The notes beneath the pieces were generated by a model. The model had not been told where the DNA came from. It worked only from the letters and a program-made list of their open reading frames with translations, and made no database searches. A stretch of DNA of 27,698 nt from a virus, in the IMG/VR virus record IMGVR_UViG_3300048126_000041, positions 1 to 27,698 of that record; one strand, written 5' to 3'. Of this stretch, positions 16,815-25,064 are shown piece after piece. How positions within the stretch are numbered: the first letter of the stretch is position 1; each line of letters opens with the position of its first letter. The position numbers and the translations under genes were made by a program.

Positions 16815-17888
16815 TTATGCTAAGTTGTATTTAGCTGTTACCAACGCTTCTGGGCGTAAAATCTTACGTCCGTATAAGTGCATACCACGGCAGATGTCAG
16901 CGAATGAATCTGGGTCACGGTAAGTCTCTGTTTTGTTGATTTGCTCTGCAGTTGCTACTGCTGAGTCATGTCCAGCTACGATAACACCGTAGTTAGCATT
17001 TTGGTTAGCTGTACCTGTTGTACCTGCGCCAGTACCTACTGCTGGTAAGTTACTTGAAGTATATACACGGAAACCGTGGAAGTTGTTCAAGACTAGACCG
17101 TTTCGTAATCCACCTGACTCACCGAAGTCTGCGTTAAACAAACGTGAATCTTCATCACGAAGGATTTCCATCATGATAGGGTCGAGTACAAGCCATCTAC
17201 CTGCAGTGTCTACTTGTTTTTGATCTAACAAACGGCCCATACGTGAAATCAACATTGCTGGTGATACATAGGCTGTTGGTAGAGCAGTTGCTCCTGGTAA
17301 ACGAGCTGCAACTGGAATCGCATGATCACCTGCTGAAGTTGTAGTAATGTTACCGAAGTCACCCTTTTTCAACTTGTTACCTGCAAGTAGTTCGTCTGAA
17401 CCAGCTGCTGAGTCAGCTTTAGTACCATTCACTTGGTCGTTAACTGCAGCTGCGTTAGCATGTAAAGCAGCTTGCTTGTAACCACTTAAGTAACCCAATA
17501 CTTCTTGGTCATGCTGATCAGCCAAGCGGAAAGCCGCACGGTTTGTAGCCATGTCCATGAAATTAACGTGAGAGTGTGCTTCTTCGATATCGTCGATTTT
17601 AAATGCAAAGTAGTTTGCTTTATCTACAACTAATGAGAAGTCTGTATCTGCTAAATCTTGTGCAGCAATAGTTGTGCCACGCTTGTACGCTGAAACGCTT
17701 ACCTCAGGTTCTTTGATAATTTTAACTGTATCACCTTGAGAAGCTATTTCACCGAAATAGTCAGAGTTAGTAATGTCGCCACAAACTGTGGACTTACGGA
17801 AAGCAAGTTGTACTTTCTTGGAATAGATAACTGAAGAAAAGTTACCATTCGGTAGGTTTGTGTAACCTGATGCTGATGCAAAAGCCAT
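16815..17888 (-). CDS. Major capsid protein (HK97-fold, 357 aa)
   Basis: The protein begins AFASASGYTNLPNGNFSSV, followed by a strand-rich N-terminal region (KKVQLAFRKSTVC; GDTVKIIKEPEVSVSAYKRG). A helix-containing spine-type segment follows (about residues 95-145), then an A-domain-like part (RWLVLDPIMMEILRDED, GFRVYTSSNLP) and a C-terminus ending GRKILRPEALVTAKYNLA. This matches the layout of P22-type/HK97-fold coat proteins of podoviruses in length and composition. It follows the scaffold gene, has its own consensus promoter with a leader of about 243 bases, an AAAGGA ribosome site, and a hairpin after the stop, all fitting a highly expressed product. Confidence 0.9.
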   Translation of the reverse strand: MAFASASGYTNLPNGNFSSVIYSKKVQLAFRKSTVCGDITNSDYFGEIASQGDTVKIIKEPEVSVSAYKRGTTIAAQDLADTDFSLVVDKANYFAFKIDDIEEAHSHVNFMDMATNRAAFRLADQHDQEVLGYLSGYKQAALHANAAAVNDQVNGTKADSAAGSDELLAGNKLKKGDFGNITTTSAGDHAIPVAARLPGATALPTAYVSPAMLISRMGRLLDQKQVDTAGRWLVLDPIMMEILRDEDSRLFNADFGESGGLRNGLVLNNFHGFRVYTSSNLPAVGTGAGTTGTANQNANYGVIVAGHDSAVATAEQINKTETYRDPDSFADICRGMHLYGRKILRPEALVTAKYNLA

Positions 17889-18189
17889 GATTAATATCCT
17901 TTATGATGATTGGCTTAATAAATAAGATACTTAAATGTATCTCGGTTAAATGAACCTAAAACAATCTGGATAAGGGGCTGAGTTTTCAAGGGTGCTCTTA
18001 GGTCAACTTGCCAGTCTTACTAATCGGGCCTTTATTGTCAGGTAATTCTTAAAGATTTATTAGTGTTCTATGACTCAATATGAGCCTATGAAGATGCCCT
18101 GACTAACCTTACATATAGGTCTAGCAGGACATCAACAGTTATACCATACTTGTACTTGTCTGTCAAGCACTTAATTAAGTATGTAGGTA
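17889..18189 (-). other. 301-base non-coding gap: capsid promoter and leader
   Basis: Between the scaffold and capsid genes. It holds the promoter at 18138-18166 and a leader of about 243 bases with no ORF of note. Near its 3' end is a 6-bp hairpin (17925-17942, AGATAC/GTATCT) followed on the transcript by TTATTTATT, then the AAAGGA ribosome site. No tRNA or known riboswitch was recognised. Confidence 0.7.
18138..18166 (-). promoter_or_regulatory. Near-consensus sigma-70 promoter for capsid/tail unit
   Basis: On the minus strand, TTGACA (18166-18161), a 17-base spacer and TATAAC (18143-18138), with TGG just before the -10 box (extended -10 type). The expected start is near 18131, upstream of the major capsid gene. 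Confidence 0.8.
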
Positions 18190-19104
18190 TTAACGAGCTT
18201 TGCCTGTTACGTCATAGACGAACTTACCAGAGGCCATAGCTGCTTGTATTTTATCGTAGTTATCCTCAAACTGTTTATCAGTCATTTTAGATACCTGAGA
18301 TTCTTTAATCATTTGGTTAGCACCATCACTATCTACAGCAGGTGTACCACGTTTAGTTACAGTCTTAGCTGCATCTTTGTTGGCTTTCTTTTTAGCTGAA
18401 GGGGTCATGTTGTTGTCTACTTTATACAAGTCAATAACTCTTACAACACTAGCTGCATCATCTGAGTTCTCATATAAGGCATCACGTACCCATTTAGGTT
18501 GGTCTTCTACCCAATCGTGAAACTTATCTGAGTCTCTTAACTCGTCAAAGTCTGAATGTGATTTACGAATAGTTGTTTCTGCTTTAGTTCTTTCTACTTC
18601 ATAAGCTGCTTCATCGTACTCACGTAGTCTTTCTTCTGCTACAGCAAACTTCTCATCTGCTTTCTTAGATGCAATAGTTTCTACTATAGCTGCTACGTCT
18701 GGGTACTTCTCTGCCCATGCTTCAATGTCTTCATCTGAACTAGGAGCTCTGAGGGGAGCTGATGTTTGTAATTCCATCTGCTCTTTCCATTCCTTCTCTT
18801 TGTCAGCCATATGTCGACGGAGATCACCATAACGCTTCTTGAAGGACTTCTCTTCTCTACTTAAGTTCTCATCAGACTCTTCTTCTTCTTCTGACTCTAC
18901 TGGTTTTTCTACTGGTGTTTCTGTCACTTCTTCAGAAGACTCTTCTTCTGCTTCTATTTCTACTTCTTCACCTTTATGCTCTGCTAACAAAGCTTCCAAT
19001 TCTTCCTCGTCTTTGTTCATACGAGACTGTTTAAGTGCGTAGTTAGTACCTCTTGACATCATTGCCTTGTTGGTGTCTACTTTTTTTACCATTTCTTGAG
19101 CCAT
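18190..19104 (-). CDS. Capsid scaffold protein (304 aa)
   Basis: Strongly charged: an acidic Glu-rich first third (about residues 28-80), then a helical Lys/Glu/Arg/Asp region, and a basic C-terminal half (SAKKKANKDAAKTVTKRG) ending FVYDVTGKAR. This is the classic make-up of phage scaffolds, which bind coat protein through the basic C-terminus and leave or are degraded during maturation. It lies directly upstream of the major capsid gene. I prefer the ATG at 19104 (AAGGA 8 bases upstream) over the in-frame ATG at 19113, which overlaps the ribosome site. No protease motif was seen. Confidence 0.8.
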   Translation of the reverse strand: MAQEMVKKVDTNKAMMSRGTNYALKQSRMNKDEEELEALLAEHKGEEVEIEAEEESSEEVTETPVEKPVESEEEEESDENLSREEKSFKKRYGDLRRHMADKEKEWKEQMELQTSAPLRAPSSDEDIEAWAEKYPDVAAIVETIASKKADEKFAVAEERLREYDEAAYEVERTKAETTIRKSHSDFDELRDSDKFHDWVEDQPKWVRDALYENSDDAASVVRVIDLYKVDNNMTPSAKKKANKDAAKTVTKRGTPAVDSDGANQMIKESQVSKMTDKQFEDNYDKIQAAMASGKFVYDVTGKAR

Positions 19105-19132
19105 ATTATACATCCTTTTGTTTATGTTGGGG

Positions 19133-19146
19133 TCAGCCGTAGCTGA
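19133..19146 (-). promoter_or_regulatory. UACG-tetraloop hairpin before the scaffold gene
   Basis: On the transcript, TCAGC-TACG-GCTGA forms a 5-bp stem closed by C(UACG)G, one of the unusually stable UNCG loops, about 30 bases before the scaffold ATG. It may protect or punctuate the mRNA. No U-run follows. Confidence 0.45.
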
Positions 19147-19169
19147 GTGGCCTTAGTTATTTAGGAGTT

Positions 19170-19192
19170 GATAAGGGCTGCTCGCCCCTACC
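19170..19192 (-). promoter_or_regulatory. GC-rich hairpin between the portal-side genes and scaffold
   Basis: A 9-bp stem (two G-U pairs), GGTAGGGGC/GCCCTTATC with loop GAGCA, lies 10 bases after the TAA at 19203. No U-tract follows, so it is a weak terminator at best. Processing or mRNA stability are alternatives. Confidence 0.45.
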
Positions 19193-19202
19193 TTTAGTGT
19201 TG

Positions 19203-20789
19203 TTATTTTTTAGTTGGTTTAGAAGCTAAACCTTTTTTATTTAGTTTAGTCTTTTTATCTACTAACCCACCAGTAGCTCTACCTCCAGTAGCTAAACCAC
19301 CGTACTTTTTGGCTGCTGATTCCTTACGCTGAGCTACAGACTTAGGTGCAGAAGATGAAGGCATACCTTGACCTGCAGGGCCGGATGTGTTCTTAGAAGT
19401 TATTCCTGGTTTAGATTGATTAGTAACTACAGAACCGCCCTTCCAAGATGTTCCTCTAGCATCACCGCTATCTATTTTAGACTGAAGAGCAGCTTGGGTA
19501 CTAGGGCTGTAGTCCTTTATTTTACGAGCTAGAGCTAAACCTGCATCTCGGTATTCCTTACCAGATGACTTGAGAAAACGAGTGTTTGTGTCAGGCGACT
19601 CATCAGCTTTTTTAGTTTTAGTGTTAGTCGCCATACGGTCTCCTCCACCCTTCATCATTTCAGTCATACCATAAGCACCCATTGCCATTTTAGTTAAAGT
19701 TGTAGTTGAGTCAAAGAACCCACCTAACTTTAACTTGTTAGACTCAGCATAACCACCTGCAGCTTCACGTAATTTAGCAGCTTCGTCTGTATAACCATGT
19801 GATTCTAGTACAGACGCATTAGCTAATACTTCAGCATGTTTCTGTGTTTTAAATATTTTACCAAAGATACCATTGTCAAAGAATCCAGATACTACACCTG
19901 CAGCTTTTTCTAAGAAACCTTGCTCTTCTTCTGTCTCACCCATGTTGAGTGTATCTAGTGACTGTTCCATAAGTACAGCAGGGTCTGTGTAGTCATACTT
20001 TTTCATCCAAGCTTCTGGGTCTACTTGTGGTGGTTTACTGTCACTCTTACCTGTAATAGGTACACAAGAGTTAGTAACTGGGTCTAGTGTGTAACCACTT
20101 GGGCACTGTACAGGCGCAGGTGTTGAACTCACTGCAGTTGTAGGAACTTCAGGAACTGCAGGAGCACCAACGACTGTAGGGGCTGTACCTGTGGTTCCTG
20201 ACTCAACAGAAAACCCTGGAGTGTATGTATAAGGATTAAAGTTACCTGTTGTACCTGTTGCGTTTAAATCAGTAGTGCCACCTTCATTATATTTACGAGG
20301 CCCTGCTTGTCCCGATACTTTTGGCCCTACATTATCGTCTTGCATGTAGATACCTTTTGCTTTTAATAGATTAGATACTGAAGGGTCAGACTTAGCAGCT
20401 GCCTTCACTCTATCTATAATGTTATTTACGTCTGAGTCTTTCATTGCCATCCCACCTGTTGCATAACCATCTAGGTTCATTAAATCTTCATCTGACACAC
20501 CTTGAGGAGTTTCTTCTATAGGTTCACCACCCATACGACCTTCCTCTTCCATGCTCTCTAATCCTTCTTTAGCTTTAGCTCTTAGTTTTTCAAAGTGAGC
20601 TACACCAAAGTATTTAACTACGTCAGCAGGTACAACGTACTCACCAGACGATAGTTGTGCAGGGATATCATCCCTTACATCTTCTGCGTTAGAACCAGGA
20701 GGAACATCATTACCTGACACTGGGTCTACATCTACACCGTCAGTAGCTAAACCACCTTCTTCGTAGAGCTTATTGTTCTTATCCATCAT
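19203..20789 (-). CDS. Conserved phage protein with SSGEYVVPADVV motif (528 aa)
   Basis: Residues 40-70 (DIPAQLSSGEYVVPADVVKY, then FGVAHFEKLR) form a motif I recognise from uncharacterised virion-cluster proteins of marine phages, usually beside portal or scaffold genes. A Thr/Pro-rich linker (about 175-255) with a CPSGYTLDPVTNSCV cysteine loop follows, then an Ala/Gly/Lys-rich region. The C-terminal 80 residues are strongly basic and carry GGLATGG. Short Gly-Gly motifs also occur at residues 12-13, 112-113 and near 175. It sits between portal and scaffold; a portal- or prohead-associated role is likely, but the function is unknown. The basic tail could bind nucleic acid. Confidence 0.7.
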   Translation of the reverse strand: MMDKNNKLYEEGGLATDGVDVDPVSGNDVPPGSNAEDVRDDIPAQLSSGEYVVPADVVKYFGVAHFEKLRAKAKEGLESMEEEGRMGGEPIEETPQGVSDEDLMNLDGYATGGMAMKDSDVNNIIDRVKAAAKSDPSVSNLLKAKGIYMQDDNVGPKVSGQAGPRKYNEGGTTDLNATGTTGNFNPYTYTPGFSVESGTTGTAPTVVGAPAVPEVPTTAVSSTPAPVQCPSGYTLDPVTNSCVPITGKSDSKPPQVDPEAWMKKYDYTDPAVLMEQSLDTLNMGETEEEQGFLEKAAGVVSGFFDNGIFGKIFKTQKHAEVLANASVLESHGYTDEAAKLREAAGGYAESNKLKLGGFFDSTTTLTKMAMGAYGMTEMMKGGGDRMATNTKTKKADESPDTNTRFLKSSGKEYRDAGLALARKIKDYSPSTQAALQSKIDSGDARGTSWKGGSVVTNQSKPGITSKNTSGPAGQGMPSSSAPKSVAQRKESAAKKYGGLATGGRATGGLVDKKTKLNKKGLASKPTKK

Positions 20790-20791
20790 TG

Positions 20792-20998
20792 TTAAAATGT
20801 CTCCGTTCTCTCTCCGTTGATTTTATCACGTAATTGTTTCAAGCTACGCAATGCTTTTATTTCACCTTGTAGTCGGTGTAGTTCCAAGGGTTCATTCCTT
20901 TGTTCTAACTGTTTATATGCGAAGTTAATCCGTATATCCAACTCTTCTACAAAAGCATCGTACAGTGTTTTATCATTTACTAATTGTTTGAGAATCAT
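20792..20998 (-). CDS. Small helical protein after portal (68 aa)
   Basis: A single helical, charged protein (FVEELDIRINFAYKQLEQ; LHRLQGEIKALRSLKQLRDK) that probably forms a coiled coil or helical hairpin. An AAGG ribosome site precedes the ATG, 13 bases after the portal stop. Small helical proteins are common directly after portal genes in podoviruses and in some cases assist portal or head assembly; no specific function can be assigned. Confidence 0.7.
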   Translation of the reverse strand: MILKQLVNDKTLYDAFVEELDIRINFAYKQLEQRNEPLELHRLQGEIKALRSLKQLRDKINGERTETF

Positions 20999-21011
20999 TT
21001 AAGTACCTTAA

Positions 21012-23129
21012 TTAAATTGGTGTTTGACCAGTGTTTCCTGAAAAACCTTGTTCTCCTGGCACTGGAGCACCACCTACATTTATTGCACCTGCATCAGGGG
21101 CTCCGCCGCTAGCACCCATAGCTGCTTGCATTGCTGCTGCCTCTGCATTAGGGTCTACTTCTGGTGGGTTAGCCTCTTGGAACTTTCTTAGTATCTCTGC
21201 TTGTACTGCTGCTTCAGATAAACTGTTAGCAACCTTATCAGCGTCTAAGTCCATTGACTCAGCAATCTCACGTATAACATAATCCATTTTAGCAAAAGGT
21301 GCTAAAGCAGGATTTTGTACAACTTGTAAGAACTGCATTAGTCTTTGACTACGAACTTCGTTAGCCATCAGAGATGATGTACCCTGTGCTTTAACTTCTA
21401 AGTCGCCCTTTATGTCTTCATCAAAATCAAATTGCATGTTGAATGAGAAGAAGGCTTTACCTAGAGGGCCAAGTAAGTAGTCATCTACGTTCTTTATTAC
21501 TGTACGAACAGAGCCGTTAGCTGCTGACATAAGCATAGAAATACCAGATGCTGTACGTCCAACACCAGATACACCCGTCTGACCGTGAGCAAAACTAGGT
21601 AGACCAGTTGATTCATCAGATAACTGACGTGCCTTGTCAAACATTTGCATATTTTCATTAGATACGTTAGGAAACTTAGTACCGAAGATGGCTTGACCTG
21701 GAGCACCTCCGTTTCTACGGAAGACTTTTCCAGGGTAGATATCTAGATTCTGACCTGGAGTTAGATTGTTTTCATCAACTTCAATTAGTAAGTTACCTGA
21801 TAGTGCAGCATTGTCTACCGCCATTCTCATAAAACCATTCATTAAAGACTGTGTATCATCCATGTTTTCAGCTAGTCCAACACCGAAGAATGAATAAGGG
21901 TTTACTTCGTATGGTACAGCATAATATGGAATTATCTGAGGGCTAAATGGATTCATAACTAAACGTATTACTTGTCCATTGCAAATCCAGATGTTACAGT
22001 TAAGTTGATCTACATCTTTTAATTCTGATGGGATATCAACATCATGGTCTTCCAATACTTCTGAGTCTACATAACCCCAAAACTCAAGTACCTCATAACG
22101 CTCTGAAGTTGTTTCTTGCCCATCGTCCTCCATAGCCTGTTCCCACCATTCTTTAGTGTAAGACTTACCAAAAGACATAGCAAGATCAACTGCATTCTTA
22201 CGGAAGAATGGACGTTTCTTAAGTGCACGTAGTTGTGACTTAGACATCTTGTGACGTTCTACAACATACTCCGCTTCATCCATTGAATTAGCGTCTGGGT
22301 CTGGGTAGAAGTTCCATACTGAAACAGCATCACACTGAGGCATTGTTCTAACACGAGGTTTATAATTACCTTCGTCATCCCAATTAGGATATTCTTTATC
22401 TACAGCAAAAGGGCCCTTCATAACACCTGTACCAAACAAAGCACATTCAAATGCAGCTGTTCTAAGCTTCTTAGATGCACCTGATTCTTCTAATTGGTCA
22501 TGTATCTTCTTTTCCATCTTCTTAGCAGCTACCATCGCAGGATGTACGGTAACTTCAGTAGCAGTTCTACCTTCACCTTCCTCCATAATATCGGATACTG
22601 GGGCCATTATATCGGCTAAACCACCTAATCGTTCCATAAGTTCTGGTATAGTCTCTCCTGGTCGTAATTTGGAGTCCTCAGGGCTAATCTCAGGGGCTTT
22701 ATCAGCCTTGGCTTTCTGCATCTCTGGATTGGACTCAAAATGCATAGCTTCTGCTATACCCTCTGGTAGCGTTGTAGGGTCTATAGAGATAGGAAACTTG
22801 TTATTACCAAATAATACTTCTACTAACTGCCCATAAGCAGCTAATACTTTAGTTTTAGTTACTTTAACAAATATTCTAGACTTTTCAGTACTGGTGAACT
22901 GCACATCAGGGCCATATATTCCCCTGTAATTACGATAAGACTTAACCCAACGCTCTTCATCTGTGTATCTAGCTGTCTCAGCTCTCTTAAAACGATCAGT
23001 AACGTAACCAACGACCTTACCTACAGGCTCATCTGTTGTTTCACCTTCTGATATATCGTCAACAAAGGAAGATTCTGCATCATCCATCATTGTTTCCATT
23101 ACTTGTTCGTCTATTTCATACTCATCCAT
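21012..23129 (-). CDS. Portal protein (705 aa)
   Basis: Placed right after the large terminase and of the size usual for podovirus portals (about 600-730 residues). The layout fits: an acidic N-terminus, a central body with WNFYPDPDANSMDEAEYVVE and VNPYSFFGVGLAENMDDTQ, a long helical segment (LMNGFMRMAVDNAALSGN), the GRTASGISMLMSAANGSV segment typical of phage portals near the tunnel-loop helix, and an Ala/Met/Gly-rich C-terminal tail (from about residue 665). It forms the dodecameric ring at one capsid vertex through which DNA is packaged and ejected. AAGGA lies 7 bases before the ATG. Confidence 0.9.
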   Translation of the reverse strand: MDEYEIDEQVMETMMDDAESSFVDDISEGETTDEPVGKVVGYVTDRFKRAETARYTDEERWVKSYRNYRGIYGPDVQFTSTEKSRIFVKVTKTKVLAAYGQLVEVLFGNNKFPISIDPTTLPEGIAEAMHFESNPEMQKAKADKAPEISPEDSKLRPGETIPELMERLGGLADIMAPVSDIMEEGEGRTATEVTVHPAMVAAKKMEKKIHDQLEESGASKKLRTAAFECALFGTGVMKGPFAVDKEYPNWDDEGNYKPRVRTMPQCDAVSVWNFYPDPDANSMDEAEYVVERHKMSKSQLRALKKRPFFRKNAVDLAMSFGKSYTKEWWEQAMEDDGQETTSERYEVLEFWGYVDSEVLEDHDVDIPSELKDVDQLNCNIWICNGQVIRLVMNPFSPQIIPYYAVPYEVNPYSFFGVGLAENMDDTQSLMNGFMRMAVDNAALSGNLLIEVDENNLTPGQNLDIYPGKVFRRNGGAPGQAIFGTKFPNVSNENMQMFDKARQLSDESTGLPSFAHGQTGVSGVGRTASGISMLMSAANGSVRTVIKNVDDYLLGPLGKAFFSFNMQFDFDEDIKGDLEVKAQGTSSLMANEVRSQRLMQFLQVVQNPALAPFAKMDYVIREIAESMDLDADKVANSLSEAAVQAEILRKFQEANPPEVDPNAEAAAMQAAMGASGGAPDAGAINVGGAPVPGEQGFSGNTGQTPI

Positions 23130-23139
23130 GTTTTATTCC

Positions 23140-24735
23140 TTAGTAGCCAAATGTGGGGTCAGACATCTGAAAGCCTGATCGTTGTGTAGCAGGGTCATAA
23201 TCCCAAAGTGATGATCGAGGTCTAGTCATTAAACCGTATCTTAGAGCATCGTAACCGTGATCAATGGGGCTCTTTGTATCTACGTCTTCTAGATTATTCT
23301 TATCAAGAGGAAGAGAAGGTAGTTCTGATATTATGTTACGACAAGTCTCAAAGAATACTAGTCTGGGTTGCTCTGTAAACTCGTCTACTTGTAATCTTCT
23401 GTGTATTTCGTTTTTACCTGCTATACGAGAGCCTTTTGATCTATCAGATGGCCTCCAACGACAACCTTTTTGTATCATTTGCTCTGCTAAACTAGGCCCA
23501 GTATCTCCTCGATTGTGCCACAAAGAACTATCTAGCACTCCATACCTTATTCTTTCACCAGACTCTATCTCTATAATCATGTCTGCTAAATCAGAGGCAG
23601 TAGTCTTATTAACATACAACTCTCTGTATATAACTATCTGTTCATCAGGAGCTACAGCAAACCACAACACCGCTGTCATTGAACCATAACCATAGTCACA
23701 AGCCCTAAACTTAGCCCAACTGTCTGGTATATCATATGGTTTAACTACATGCTTCTTAACACTAAACTCAGAAAAAGCTGAACCTTCTGATATACTCCAG
23801 TCACCGTCCAATAACTGTCGACGTTGATGCTCTGGCATTGATAGTAGATTAGCCTCGTACATACCATCTTCTGCTAGGTACGGATTATTAAATAAATTAG
23901 CAGGTATAAACCTACGTTTAAATAAAGGCTCACCTTCTCGTCTATGCCCTTTAGGCCAAGCTATTACTTCACCGTTTTCGTCAGTAGCGTGAAAAGCTGT
24001 ATTAGATGGTGCAGGGTCTATAAAAGTCTTCTTAACCCAAAAGTGGCCAGGGCCGCCAGGGTTTGTTGTTGCCCTCATGTAAAGAGGTAATTTGGAAGCA
24101 CTAGTAGCACGAAGACGTGATCTCATGTAGTTCCATGCAAAAGGAGAAGGCCACTGAGTAAGTTCGTCGAGCCCTATCCAATTAAAGGCCTGTCCCTGAT
24201 ATCTCATAACGTCATCATCTCTATCAAGGTATGACATCCATAGAGTAGCACCACTAGGGGCTACCCAAGTCTTATCTCTTTCCATAAACTTAATACCTGG
24301 GATAGCCCTTGGGTATAGCTGCTTAGATACTGAAATAAGTTCTCTTAATTCTTCTGTACTTCGTCTAACTAGTAAAGCTCTTGACTGTCCATTATTAAAG
24401 TAACGAACAGGGTCTGCAACCATTGCATACGATTTACCACCACCTGCTGCTCCACCATATAAAACTTCCTGCTCACTAGAAGCTAGGAAGTCTTCCTGAG
24501 GGCCAGGATTAGGTGCAAAGATAATATCTTGTGCTTTTTCAACATCTATAGGCTCTGGTTTAGGCTGTGCGTAGGTGGTAGTCGATTCAGTCTTCTCTAT
24601 CGAGTTTTCTTGTACTTCTACCACCGAGTCTTTCTTCTTCGATGACCCTTGCTTTTTCACTGGCTTCTTGGTAACGCCTTGCATAGTCTCTATGGGCTGA
24701 GGCCGTATACCTTCGTTTTTCTTCGATGCTGACAC
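23140..24735 (-). CDS. terL: Terminase large subunit (531 aa)
   Basis: The packaging motor ATPase-nuclease. Walker A GGAAGGGKS (residues 94-102), Walker B FNWIGLDE (184-191) and the coupling motif RATTNPGG (221-228) mark the ATPase. The nuclease acidic residues are Asp347 in RACDYGYG, Asp402 in GVLDSS and Asp492/496 in SPIDHGYDALRYG. The frame starts at GTG (24735) with AGGA 10 bases upstream; the next ATG (24684) lacks a ribosome site. The first 49 residues, Lys/Gln-rich and probably disordered, are encoded in a 149-base overlap with the preceding gene in another frame. It acts with the small subunit and portal to cut and pump DNA. Confidence 0.93.
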   Translation of the reverse strand: MSASKKNEGIRPQPIETMQGVTKKPVKKQGSSKKKDSVVEVQENSIEKTESTTTYAQPKPEPIDVEKAQDIIFAPNPGPQEDFLASSEQEVLYGGAAGGGKSYAMVADPVRYFNNGQSRALLVRRSTEELRELISVSKQLYPRAIPGIKFMERDKTWVAPSGATLWMSYLDRDDDVMRYQGQAFNWIGLDELTQWPSPFAWNYMRSRLRATSASKLPLYMRATTNPGGPGHFWVKKTFIDPAPSNTAFHATDENGEVIAWPKGHRREGEPLFKRRFIPANLFNNPYLAEDGMYEANLLSMPEHQRRQLLDGDWSISEGSAFSEFSVKKHVVKPYDIPDSWAKFRACDYGYGSMTAVLWFAVAPDEQIVIYRELYVNKTTASDLADMIIEIESGERIRYGVLDSSLWHNRGDTGPSLAEQMIQKGCRWRPSDRSKGSRIAGKNEIHRRLQVDEFTEQPRLVFFETCRNIISELPSLPLDKNNLEDVDTKSPIDHGYDALRYGLMTRPRSSLWDYDPATQRSGFQMSDPTFGY

Positions 24736-25027
24736 GTTTGTTTAATCCTACATGTGAAATATATCTACCCGATTGCTCTGATAACCATCTAGCGACTAGG
24801 CGTAAACTATACTCTTTTAAGTATTTCTTAGCCATTTCTAGCATCTCTAGTTGGGCGGGTATAGGTTGAAGTATATCCTTATCACCCTCATCTTGTTCAT
24901 ATCCAAAAGGAATATGCCTACCTACCCTTACTATTGGGTAGTACTCCCCGTCTAAACCTCTTTTAGGAATCTTCCATGCTTGATCTATGGGAATAGCAGT
25001 TAATGTCGGGGCTTGTTTTCTAGCCAT
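24587..25027 (-). CDS. HTH-containing packaging-region protein (146 aa)
   Basis: The segment YSLRLVARWLSEQSGRYISH (residues about 73-92) followed by VGLNKRV looks like a helix-turn-helix of the resolvase/small-terminase type. The N-terminal half has the pattern IPIDQAWKIPKRGLDGEYYP. The C-terminal 50 residues are a charged helix encoded in the overlap with the large terminase. Position directly before terL suggests a DNA-recognition role in packaging, possibly a second small-terminase-like factor; the better small-subunit match is the gene at 26035-26403. The ATG at 25027 has no ribosome site and lies 6 bases upstream of the start point predicted for the promoter at 25028-25056, so its start or its use is uncertain. 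Confidence 0.65.
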   Translation of the reverse strand: MARKQAPTLTAIPIDQAWKIPKRGLDGEYYPIVRVGRHIPFGYEQDEGDKDILQPIPAQLEMLEMAKKYLKEYSLRLVARWLSEQSGRYISHVGLNKRVSIEEKRRYTASAHRDYARRYQEASEKARVIEEERLGGRSTRKLDRED

Positions 25028-25056
25028 CTTATATCACACACACATTAGTTTGTCAA
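25028..25056 (-). promoter_or_regulatory. Near-consensus sigma-70 promoter before terminase/portal unit
   Basis: On the minus strand, TTGACA (25056-25051), a 17-base spacer and TATAAG (25033-25028), with TGA before the -10 box. The expected start is near 25021, inside the following ORF. It therefore cannot supply a full-length message for the ATG at 25027, but can serve terL, portal, scaffold and neighbours. Confidence 0.7.
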
Positions 25057-25064
25057 GTTGTTAT

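Noticed and set aside
17943-18137. Possible tRNA or riboswitch in the capsid leader
   Set aside because: No cloverleaf arms, TTC-loop pattern or known riboswitch core could be made; only weak 4-6 bp stems are present.
19105-19113. ATG at 19113 as scaffold start
   Set aside because: It overlaps the AAGGA ribosome site; ATG 19104 has correct spacing.
23264-23689. Plus-strand 141-codon ORF inside terL
   Set aside because: It is antisense to the terminase nuclease domain, whose conserved residues explain the sequence.
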